Source: Flavobacterium muglaense (GTDB taxonomy: Bacteria > Bacteroidota > Bacteroidia > Flavobacteriales > Flavobacteriaceae). From it: a stretch of DNA of 43,115 nt. Shown piece by piece: positions 37,102-43,051 of the stretch. Where the stretch lies: contig NZ_JACRUK010000034.1 in NCBI RefSeq assembly GCF_014305155.1, forward strand, positions 1-43,115. Direction: 5' to 3'. Positions within the stretch are counted from its first letter, which is position 1. The number at the start of each line of letters is the position of its first letter. Below the pieces are notes generated by a model. It was not told the origin of the DNA and made no database searches. It worked only from the letters and a program-made list of their open reading frames with translations. The translations under genes were made by a program, and so were the position numbers.

Positions 37102-37342
37102 ATTAAAACTTATTGACTGGGACATTATGAACAGAGTTTACTATTGTTTATATCAAAAACAAGATAATTACAGAGTAATAACGACTAATGTAAATAGTGA
37201 TTTAGATAGACTAACAATAACAAATGAAAATGGTGAAAAATTATTTTCTATTGATAAGAATCTTAGCATAGAGGCACACGACACAAAGACAAGGGAAGAA
37301 ATCTCAAATTGTTTTACTGAAAATGGAATTCACGCATCGTAA
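37094..37342 (+). CDS. Small protein of unknown function (cassette 6, gene 3)
   Basis: 82 residues, overlapping the previous gene by eight bases. The sequence (LKLIDWDIMNRVYYCLYQKQ ... NGEKLFSIDKNLSIEAHD) suggests a small alpha/beta fold. No family is recognised. The stop lies 14 bases before the attC of the cassette. Confidence 0.62.
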   Translation: MNKLKLIDWDIMNRVYYCLYQKQDNYRVITTNVNSDLDRLTITNENGEKLFSIDKNLSIEAHDTKTREEISNCFTENGIHAS

Positions 37343-37355
37343 GATAAAGCAAACC

Positions 37356-37495
37356 AGCCCATAACCGCCACTACAACGGATTTGGGCATTAGGCTTAATG
37401 GAAAGATGGTTTTGTATTTGGGATGATTTGGCAAATCCGAAAATAGGGCTTAATTTAGTCCCAAACCCGCTGTAGTGCCAAGACGTTAGCGGTCA
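37356..37495 (+). repeat. attC-like site 6
   Basis: The left core AGCCCATAAC is the exact reverse complement of the cassette 6 start GTTATGGGCT (35907). The arm CACTACAACGGATTTGGG pairs with CCCAAACCCGCTGTAGTG. The crossover G is 37486, spacing 120 bp. The centre is closely related to that of site 1. Confidence 0.9.
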
Positions 37496-37585
37496 TTGTA
37501 AAAAGACAGACAGTACAAGCATTAAACGCCCGACAAAAAAACTAACACTTCGTTGGTCTTGTTAATTATTTTTCGCAACTCGACA

Positions 37586-37613
37586 TTGACTTCTTAAACT
37601 TTGTTTATATTTG
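37586..37613 (+). promoter_or_regulatory. Promoter of the TetA-like gene
   Basis: TTG at 37586-37588, 17 bp, then TATATTTG at 37606-37613: a full consensus Bacteroidota promoter carried inside cassette 7. It gives a transcript leader of about 140 nt before the ATG at 37760. Confidence 0.82.
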
Positions 37614-37620
37614 TGCCATT

Positions 37621-37677
37621 ATGAGGCAATAATATTTTCATAGCGTTCTACGCTTTTTTTCTTAACCAAATCTGGTT
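37621..37677 (+). promoter_or_regulatory. Attenuator-like leader with a three-codon mini-ORF
   Basis: ATG AGG CAA TAA (Met-Arg-Gln-stop) at 37621-37632 begins a few bases after the expected transcription start. A hairpin AGCGT-TCT-ACGCT (37642-37654) with six following T is a possible intrinsic terminator. A second hairpin AACCA-AATC-TGGTT is at 37664-37677. A short leader peptide plus terminator is the layout of ribosome-mediated attenuation in inducible resistance genes. The parts are seen; the mechanism is inferred. Confidence 0.55.
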
Positions 37678-37759
37678 GAGACTCTTCTTAATTAAATTTA
37701 TTATTAACAAACTGCATTATACTTTTCAGAGTAATGCTATAATTTATCGCTTCATAAAA

Positions 37760-38995
37760 ATGAAATCAAATCATAAATCAACACTCATATTTGTATTAAT
37801 AGTTGTCGTAATTGACACCGCAGGTTTTGGACTAATTTTTCCAGTTCTACCACAACTACTAATTAATCTACTTCATTCAGACATCAGCACAGCCGCCAAA
37901 TACGGAGGCTGGCTCTCATTTGCTTATGCAATTATGCAATTTGTTTTTGCACCAGTTTTAGGGAATTTAAGCGACCAATATGGCAGGCGACCAGTACTTT
38001 TAAGCTCATTGTTTGGGTTTAGCATCGACTGCATTTTTCTTGCTTTTGCACCAAGTATTTTGTGGCTTTTTGTTGGGCGGACAATTGCAGGTATAACAGG
38101 AGCAAGCTATTCCGTTGCATCTGCTTGTGTTGCCGACATTAGCACAGACGATAATAGAACTAAAAATTTCGGACTTATAAACGCAGGCTTTGGTTTGGGG
38201 TTTATAATTGGACCCATAATTGGCGGAACATTGGGACAATTCGGAACTCATACACCCTTTATTGTTGCTGCTATTTTAAGTTTTATCAATTTTATTTTCG
38301 GCTATTACTTTTTCCCGGAATCGTTAAAAGCAAATAACCGCAGGAAATTTGACTGGAAAAGAGCTAATCCATTTGGTTCCCTCAAACACTTACAGAAATT
38401 CCCATTGATAAAAACTTTAGTGCTACCAATGATTTTTGTTTCCATCGCTAATCACAGTATGGAAAGTGTTTGGGCATTTTTCACCATTGAAAAATTTAAG
38501 TGGAGCACCTCTCTTGTTGGCTACTCATTAGCATTTATAGGCATTCTATCAATTATCGTTCAGTTATGGTTAGTCAGTATTTTGGCAAAAAAATTGAGCG
38601 ACAAACGAATGGCAGTATTAGGATTTGTACTTATGATGACGGGCTTTTTTCTGTTTGCTTTTACACCGTGGCAATGGTTGCTCTTTACCGCTTTATTACT
38701 TTTCATAGTTGGTGGAATTCAAGGCACAGCCGTTCAAAGTATTATGTCTTCTGCAATGCCCGACAACGAACAAGGTGAACTTCAAGGTGCTTTAGGCAGT
38801 TTAATGGGCTTGACAACTCTGATTGCACCACCGTTAATGACAAGCAGTTTTTCTTACTTTACGGGAAAACAATCCGAGATTTATTTTCCAGGAATTCCTT
38901 TTTTAATTGCTTCAATATTGACATTAATTAGTTTAATTTTGTTTCTTAAAAGTTTTAAAAAATCAAATAGACTGATAAAATCGGTGGACAAGTAA
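37760..38995 (+). CDS. TetA-like MFS drug efflux transporter (cassette 7)
   Basis: 411 residues from the ATG at 37760; an in-frame TTG at 37676 would add 28 non-family residues. Twelve hydrophobic helices are seen. Near the N-terminus are DTAGFGLIFPVLPQLL and MFS motif A in GNLSDQYGRRPVLL. AGITGASYSVASACVADIS, FGLGFIIGPIIGG and NEQGELQGALGSLMGL follow the TetA (TCR/Tet) pattern along the whole length. It probably exports a drug by proton antiport; tetracycline is the family's usual substrate, but this is a diverged member and its substrate is not proved. It has its own promoter and leader. Confidence 0.88.
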   Translation: MKSNHKSTLIFVLIVVVIDTAGFGLIFPVLPQLLINLLHSDISTAAKYGGWLSFAYAIMQFVFAPVLGNLSDQYGRRPVLLSSLFGFSIDCIFLAFAPSILWLFVGRTIAGITGASYSVASACVADISTDDNRTKNFGLINAGFGLGFIIGPIIGGTLGQFGTHTPFIVAAILSFINFIFGYYFFPESLKANNRRKFDWKRANPFGSLKHLQKFPLIKTLVLPMIFVSIANHSMESVWAFFTIEKFKWSTSLVGYSLAFIGILSIIVQLWLVSILAKKLSDKRMAVLGFVLMMTGFFLFAFTPWQWLLFTALLLFIVGGIQGTAVQSIMSSAMPDNEQGELQGALGSLMGLTTLIAPPLMTSSFSYFTGKQSEIYFPGIPFLIASILTLISLILFLKSFKKSNRLIKSVDK

Positions 38996-39020
38996 TGACC
39001 ATATAGACAGAAAACAACGA

Positions 39021-39155
39021 ACCGCTAACAGCACCTAAAAAAAATGGCGGGCGAAGTGCGAATATAAACAGTTGTGCAACTAATAAACATTGTGCGTTTA
39101 GACAGTTTAGTGTTCCAAAGCCGCCACTTCTTTTAGCCGCAACCCGTTAGTAGCT
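39021..39155 (+). repeat. attC-like site 7
   Basis: The left core ACCGCTAAC complements the cassette 7 start GTTAGCGGT (37486). The arms CACCTAAAAAAAATGGCGG and CCGCCACTTCTTTTAGCCGC pair with mismatches. The crossover G is 39146, spacing 116 bp. The stop codon of the minus-strand gene in cassette 8 falls inside its right core. Confidence 0.88.
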
Positions 39156-39432
39156 ATTTTTTCCGAACTGGCTCATACAACGAATTACCAGTTAAAATTA
39201 TCGGTACAATTACAGTTTCTACACCAATAACACTCCATACTACATTTCCTGTATTAACCTTGTAAATAACACTATCGTTTTTCATTTCGGCTTCATTCAT
39301 CCATCCATAAGGCTCTACAATTACATCCTTGCCGTTAATATTAATTTTTTTACTGTCAGCACATCCGACAAATAAAACAGCTACTAACATCGTGTATAGT
39401 AGATTGCTTGCATTAGGCATTTTTTTAAACAT
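39154..39432 (-). CDS. Small lipoprotein, antisense in cassette 8
   Basis: 92 residues with a lipoprotein signal (LYTMLVAVLFVGC, Cys near 24). The mature part (NINGKDVIVEPYGWMNEAEMKNDSV ...) ends in a hydrophobic stretch VVWSVIGVETVIVPIILTG that may be a transmembrane helix, then a short NSLYEPVRKK tail. Function unknown. The gene runs against the array direction; its stop codon is eight bases inside the cassette, so it fills almost the whole unit. Confidence 0.7.
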   Translation of the reverse strand: MFKKMPNASNLLYTMLVAVLFVGCADSKKININGKDVIVEPYGWMNEAEMKNDSVIYKVNTGNVVWSVIGVETVIVPIILTGNSLYEPVRKK

Positions 39433-39439
39433 ATTTTTT

Positions 39440-39518
39440 TTAATTTAATGATTAGTAATTTTTGGAGGTATTAGGTTCAATCGGCGCAACCTCCCATACA
39501 CGCCGTCCGTTAACAATA
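39440..39518 (+). repeat. Degenerate attC-like half-site 8
   Basis: The right half CAACCTCCCATACACGCCGT ends in CCGTTAACAATA with the crossover G at 39509. On the left only GGAGGT remains to pair with ACCTCC, and no core complementary to the cassette 8 start (GTTAGTAGCT) is seen. The right core is real, because it is the exact complement of the left core of site 9. Confidence 0.65.
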
Positions 39519-39521
39519 ATA

Positions 39522-39740
39522 CTAGGATTGCGTTTCAATAGGGACGTCTTTCCATTCTCGATTTCCTAAATTACTTGTATGTAGTTGTTGTAAAACATTT
39601 ATATTTTTCTGTAAGCTTCTACCTCCTACTAACTGACTATTAAAATCATTAACTAATCTGTTTACAAATCTTAACTGAACGCTTGGTTGCCATACTTCGA
39701 CAATTGTTAAATACCCTATTCTAATTGTTTCTTTTTTCAT
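39522..39740 (-). CDS. Small unknown protein, antisense in cassette 9
   Basis: 72 residues, soluble, with no recognised domain (IRIGYLTIVEVWQPSVQLRF at the start, then a Gln/Asn/Leu-rich helix). The gene runs opposite to the array; its stop is 12 bases inside the cassette start. With no other ORF in this 389-bp cassette and a good ATG, it is likely to be a real gene. Confidence 0.58.
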   Translation of the reverse strand: MKKETIRIGYLTIVEVWQPSVQLRFVNRLVNDFNSQLVGGRSLQKNINVLQQLHTSNLGNREWKDVPIETQS

Positions 39741-39768
39741 AATAATATTCTGTTTTAAAATTAAGTCC

Positions 39769-39907
39769 TATTGTTAACAGCCAGTATATTTCAGCTTTTA
39801 CATTAGTGCTTAGGTTATTAATTTTTTGTGTTTGTTTTTATCGTTCTTAAATTTTTACAATCGGTTTACTTGCAAGCCGAAATTATACTGGCGACCCGTT
39901 GGCGGTC
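39769..39907 (+). repeat. attC-like site 9
   Basis: The left core TATTGTTAAC is the exact reverse complement of the cassette 9 start GTTAACAATA (39509). The arm GCCAGTATATTTCAGC pairs with GCCGAAATTATACTGGC. The crossover G is 39898, spacing 119 bp. Confidence 0.88.
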
Positions 39908-39964
39908 AGTTCATCAGAACGTACTCGGAAAAAAGAATGTTTCATAATATTAAAATTTAAAAAG

Positions 39965-40138
39965 ATGATAGTAAAAGAAGGAATGATTGTTTGGTTAAAA
40001 ACCGGTGGACCAGCAATGACTGTTTCAAGTTTAGCTCGTCCAAATACTTGGATTTGTAAATGGTTTGTCGGAACAAAATTAAGCCACAGTCAATTTAAGT
40101 CCGAAGACCTAACGGACAAAGACCCTAATCAGAAATAA
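39965..40138 (+). CDS. DUF2158 (YodC-like) small protein (cassette 10)
   Basis: 57 residues from the ATG at 39965. The sequence KEGMIVWLKTGGPAMTVSSL, then WICKWFVGTKLSHSQFKSEDL matches the compact DUF2158/YodC pattern (G-V-L-SGGP-MTV ... C-WF-G-L ... F ... L). Function unknown; the fold is a small SH3-like barrel. It is convergent with, and overlaps by 14 bases, a second related small gene on the minus strand. An identical copy is in cassette 12. Confidence 0.78.
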   Translation: MIVKEGMIVWLKTGGPAMTVSSLARPNTWICKWFVGTKLSHSQFKSEDLTDKDPNQK

Positions 40139-40295
40139 AAGTTAAGTCTTTTAAGTCGTGAATTTCTGTATGTAGTTCTGTATCTATAAAATACTTACAT
40201 ACGGCTTTTTCGTTTGAAATTATCTCACTCAAAGTCATTTTGTGAGAATGTTTAGATGTAGAAACTACATTGCCTGATTTAAATTTTTCTTGCAT
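40125..40295 (-). CDS. Second DUF2158-like small protein, antisense (cassette 10)
   Basis: A 56-codon minus-strand ORF: MQEKFKSGNVVSTSKHSHKM, then TLSEIISNEKAVCKYFIDTE and LHTEIHDLKDLTFISD. It aligns with the DUF2158 pattern of its convergent neighbour (FKSGNVVSTS..HKMTLSEI, VCKYF, L...I..L..L). Its start is 19 bp from the divergent lipoprotein gene. Conservation of the same layout in a paralogue and the clear ATG make it a likely gene. Function unknown. Confidence 0.62.
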   Translation of the reverse strand: MQEKFKSGNVVSTSKHSHKMTLSEIISNEKAVCKYFIDTELHTEIHDLKDLTFISD

Positions 40296-40314
40296 AATAA
40301 TTAAAATATAAAAA

Positions 40315-40797
40315 ATGATTAATAAAAAAACAATCCTATTTGCATTACTTGTGTGTATTTATTCTTGTGGTAAAAAAGAGCCAAGTAATATAACTCCAGA
40401 ACCAACTTATGAGTACAATTCAAATTCGGAACAAGTTTCTGACCCAACTATTGAACAAACAGAAGTAACAGAAATAGCAGATAATGAAACTATAACAACC
40501 GCACAAAAATTAGCTACATTAGATTCCGATTCTCCTGAAACAATCCAATTTGACGATTATCGAGTTCTTGAAATTCAAAAACACTTATATCGGCTTTCAA
40601 AAGCATTTAATGAAACCGAAGAAAGTATCGGAAATACTACACATAGTACAAGCATACTACTTAAAAAAGAAAAAGGACTAAACTATTCTAATCTCGAATT
40701 ATTAAGAGTTGCAGATAAAGATTTGGACGAGATTAAAGATAGCGGAGTGAAATATGCAGAATTTATGGCTCTGCTAGCAATGATGACCGAGGAATAG
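40315..40797 (+). CDS. Lipoprotein (cassette 10)
   Basis: 160 residues with a lipobox at CIYSC (Cys about 18), then a Pro/Glu/Thr-rich acidic linker (EPSNITPEPTYEYNSNSEQV ...) and a helical C-terminal part (DYRVLEIQKHLYRLSKAFNE ... VKYAEFMALLAMMTEE). It is exported and lipid-anchored. No family is recognised. An identical copy is in cassette 12. Confidence 0.75.
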   Translation: MINKKTILFALLVCIYSCGKKEPSNITPEPTYEYNSNSEQVSDPTIEQTEVTEIADNETITTAQKLATLDSDSPETIQFDDYRVLEIQKHLYRLSKAFNETEESIGNTTHSTSILLKKEKGLNYSNLELLRVADKDLDEIKDSGVKYAEFMALLAMMTEE

Positions 40798-40920
40798 CTG
40801 TAAAAAAATGAACCCGAAAGGAACTAATCGTATTTTTCATAATAATTAATTTTAAATTGTGTTTCTGACTTTAAAACGGCGCAGAATCTAAACCAAAAAT
40901 TGTAATAAATAAAGAACCGA

Positions 40921-41057
40921 ACCGCCAACAGCAGTTACAAGAAATGGCAAAATATGTGGTAAATTTACGTTTACGTTTCGCAAGAACTTTTATCTTAGCC
41001 GAAAGTATTCGGTTACGTACTTTGCCACTTCTTGTAGCTGCAAAACGTTATCACTCA
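40921..41057 (+). repeat. attC-like site 10
   Basis: The left core ACCGCCAAC complements the cassette 10 start GTTGGCGGT (39898). The arm GCAGTTACAAGAAATGGCAAA pairs with TTTGCCACTTCTTGTAGCTGC. The crossover G is 41047, spacing 117 bp. The sequence up to the crossover is the same as site 12. Confidence 0.92.
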
Positions 41058-41323
41058 GCTTGGTTAGAACGTTCAAAATTATCTTTAAAATATTGTTCAG
41101 CAATTAGCCATTGGTCTGAATAGTCTTTTGGATTCCTTGCAATCATATCGCCAATTTTAGGGCTTCCATTATTTTTATCGGCATCAGATATAGATATATT
41201 ATTGCCAAAGGGGTATTCTGATATATGTATAAATCCGTGATTCTTAAATATATTAATATCTTTATCTGATACTTTTCGCATTTCTGAAATTTGTGTTCTT
41301 TTAAACTCTTTAAATTCGTTCAT
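41051..41323 (-). CDS. Small unknown protein, antisense in cassette 11
   Basis: 90 residues from the ATG at 41323; a longer in-frame start at 41368 would lie inside the attC site. The protein is charged and soluble: MNEFKEFKRTQISEMRKVSD, a middle with ISISDADKNNGSPKIGDMIA, and DQWLIAEQYFKDNFE near the end. No domain is recognised. The stop codon is within six bases of the cassette start, in the right core of site 10. It fills the 427-bp cassette. Confidence 0.7.
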   Translation of the reverse strand: MNEFKEFKRTQISEMRKVSDKDINIFKNHGFIHISEYPFGNNISISDADKNNGSPKIGDMIARNPKDYSDQWLIAEQYFKDNFERSNQAE

Positions 41324-41346
41324 TTTGTTTAGTGTTAAAAAGCCGA

Positions 41347-41484
41347 AGTGATAACAGCGTATTGCCAAAAGTGGCAGTTTTTTAGTATCATCACGTTTTC
41401 GTCTTCGATTAATATTTATTTTAATTTGAAATTATCGTTTTCATAAGTTGCCACCTTCGGCAATACGCAAAACGTTGGCGGTCA
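41347..41484 (+). repeat. attC-like site 11
   Basis: The left core AGTGATAAC complements the cassette 11 start GTTATCACT (41047). The arm GCGTATTGCCAAAAGTGGCA pairs with TGCCACCTTCGGCAATACGC. The crossover G is 41474, spacing 118 bp. Confidence 0.92.
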
Positions 41485-41540
41485 GTTCATCAGAACGTAC
41501 TCGGAAAAAAGAATGTTTCATAATATTAAAATTTAAAAAG

Positions 41541-41714
41541 ATGATAGTAAAAGAAGGAATGATTGTTTGGTTAAAAACCGGTGGACCAGCAATGACTGTT
41601 TCAAGTTTAGCTCGTCCAAATACTTGGATTTGTAAATGGTTTGTCGGAACAAAATTAAGCCACAGTCAATTTAAGTCCGAAGACCTAACGGACAAAGACC
41701 CTAATCAGAAATAA
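41541..41714 (+). CDS. DUF2158 (YodC-like) small protein, second copy (cassette 12)
   Basis: The same 57-residue protein as at 39965-40138, shifted by 1576 bp, inside the repeated cassette. The two copies have the same translation. Neighbours, overlap and orientation are also the same. Function unknown. Confidence 0.76.
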   Translation: MIVKEGMIVWLKTGGPAMTVSSLARPNTWICKWFVGTKLSHSQFKSEDLTDKDPNQK

Positions 41715-41871
41715 AAGTTAAGTCTTTTAAGTCGTGAATTTCTGTATGTAGTTCTGTATCTATAAAATACTTACATACGGCTTTTTCGTTTGAAATTATC
41801 TCACTCAAAGTCATTTTGTGAGAATGTTTAGATGTAGAAACTACATTGCCTGATTTAAATTTTTCTTGCAT
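41701..41871 (-). CDS. Second DUF2158-like protein, second copy (cassette 12)
   Basis: Copy of the minus-strand 56-residue ORF at 40125-40295, shifted by 1576 bp. It again overlaps the end of the convergent plus-strand gene by 14 bases. Confidence 0.6.
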   Translation of the reverse strand: MQEKFKSGNVVSTSKHSHKMTLSEIISNEKAVCKYFIDTELHTEIHDLKDLTFISD

Positions 41872-41890
41872 AATAATTAAAATATAAAAA

Positions 41891-42373
41891 ATGATTAATA
41901 AAAAAACAATCCTATTTGCATTACTTGTGTGTATTTATTCTTGTGGTAAAAAAGAGCCAAGTAATATAACTCCAGAACCAACTTATGAGTACAATTCAAA
42001 TTCGGAACAAGTTTCTGACCCAACTATTGAACAAACAGAAGTAACAGAAATAGCAGATAATGAAACTATAACAACCGCACAAAAATTAGCTACATTAGAT
42101 TCCGATTCTCCTGAAACAATCCAATTTGACGATTATCGAGTTCTTGAAATTCAAAAACACTTATATCGGCTTTCAAAAGCATTTAATGAAACCGAAGAAA
42201 GTATCGGAAATACTACACATAGTACAAGCATACTACTTAAAAAAGAAAAAGGACTAAACTATTCTAATCTCGAATTATTAAGAGTTGCAGATAAAGATTT
42301 GGACGAGATTAAAGATAGCGGAGTGAAATATGCAGAATTTATGGCTCTGCTAGCAATGATGACCGAGGAATAG
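41891..42373 (+). CDS. Lipoprotein, second copy (cassette 12)
   Basis: 160 residues, identical in translation to the lipoprotein at 40315-40797 (offset 1576 bp). Lipobox at CIYSC, acidic linker, helical C-terminus. With two identical copies the gene dosage is doubled unless one copy is silent. Confidence 0.74.
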   Translation: MINKKTILFALLVCIYSCGKKEPSNITPEPTYEYNSNSEQVSDPTIEQTEVTEIADNETITTAQKLATLDSDSPETIQFDDYRVLEIQKHLYRLSKAFNETEESIGNTTHSTSILLKKEKGLNYSNLELLRVADKDLDEIKDSGVKYAEFMALLAMMTEE

Positions 42374-42496
42374 CTGTAAAAAAATGAACCCGAAAGGAAC
42401 TAATCGTATTTTTCATAATAATTAATTTTAAATTGTGTTTCTGACTTTAAAACGGCGCAGAATCTAAACCAAAAATTGTAATAAATAAAGAACCGA

Positions 42497-42632
42497 ACCG
42501 CCAACAGCAGTTACAAGAAATGGCAAAATATGTGGTAAATTTACGTTTACGTTTCGCAAGAACTTTTATCTTAGCCGAAAGTATTCGGTTACGTACTTTG
42601 CCACTTCTTGTAGCTGCAAAACGTTGCAATAA
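42497..42632 (+). repeat. attC-like site 12
   Basis: The same sequence as site 10 up to the crossover G at 42623 (spacing 117 bp). After GTT the sequence changes from ATCACT to GCAATA, exactly where the shared cassette ends. This places the crossover at or next to the G of GTT. Confidence 0.92.
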
Positions 42633-42674
42633 ATAATCTCGCTGAGCTTTGCGTTTAAAAAAAATCAGAAAGTA

Positions 42675-42885
42675 ATCGTTTAGCGGAAAGTACTTTGGTT
42701 AAATTAAAGCGATGTAGTTTGCGTCGAAATGGAATCTACCAAAATTGCTAAGCGGAAAATAAATTGGTTAAATGAAAGTGATTCTGTTTGCGTTTAAATT
42801 GAATTTGGCGAAATCGTTAAGCGGAAAAAAATTTGGTTAAATGAAAGTGAAGCAGTTTGTATTTAAAAGTATTGCGCTGAAAAAC
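42675..42885 (+). repeat. Three 69-bp tandem repeats in ORF-less cassette 13
   Basis: AGCGGAAA occurs at 42682, 42751 and 42820, each followed by TTGGTTAAAT(G)AAAG. The units are diverged (roughly 70-80 percent alike by eye). All six frames are broken by stops. The 419-bp cassette 42624-43042 therefore carries no evident gene. Confidence 0.7.
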
Positions 42886-42919
42886 CGAATTTTGAAAATA
42901 ATTTTTGTCAATAAAATTA

Positions 42920-43051
42920 CTTATTGCAACACTCGTTTTGCCGTATTTGGGTTTTAGTGGAATTATCGTTTTTAATTCGTAATTTCGTTCAGTCGAAAAG
43001 ACTCGTTTTCAAAACTCCCAAACACGGCAAAGCGAGGAAACGTCAGGCTGT
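42920..43051 (+). repeat. attC-like site 13 with altered GTC core
   Basis: The left core TTATTGCAAC is the exact reverse complement of the cassette 13 start GTTGCAATAA (42623). The arm CTCGTTTTGCCGTATTTGGG pairs with CCCAAACACGGCAAAGCGAG. The right core reads ACGTCAGG rather than ACGTT, and the spacing is shorter (111 bp). It may be the last site of the array or a mutated one. Nothing recognisable follows in 43052-43115. Confidence 0.8.

Larger units (their letters stand above)
24110..43042 (+). mobile_element. Integron-like recombinase-attI-cassette array (13 cassettes)
   Basis: A tyrosine recombinase gene, an attI-like site and 13 consecutive cassettes bounded by attC-like palindromes. Cassettes, taken from the TT after the crossover G to the next G: 25910-28476, 28477-29967, 29968-32430, 32431-34661, 34662-35907, 35908-37486, 37487-39146, 39147-39509, 39510-39898, 39899-41047, 41048-41474, 41475-42623 and 42624-43042. 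In 12 of 13 the first bases are the reverse complement of the cassette's own R'' box. The right end is not certain; the array may go on beyond 43115. Confidence 0.9.

Noticed and set aside
37676..37759. Extended TTG start for the TetA-like transporter
   Set aside because: The 28 extra residues overlap the leader hairpin and have no counterpart in the family; the ATG at 37760 fits.
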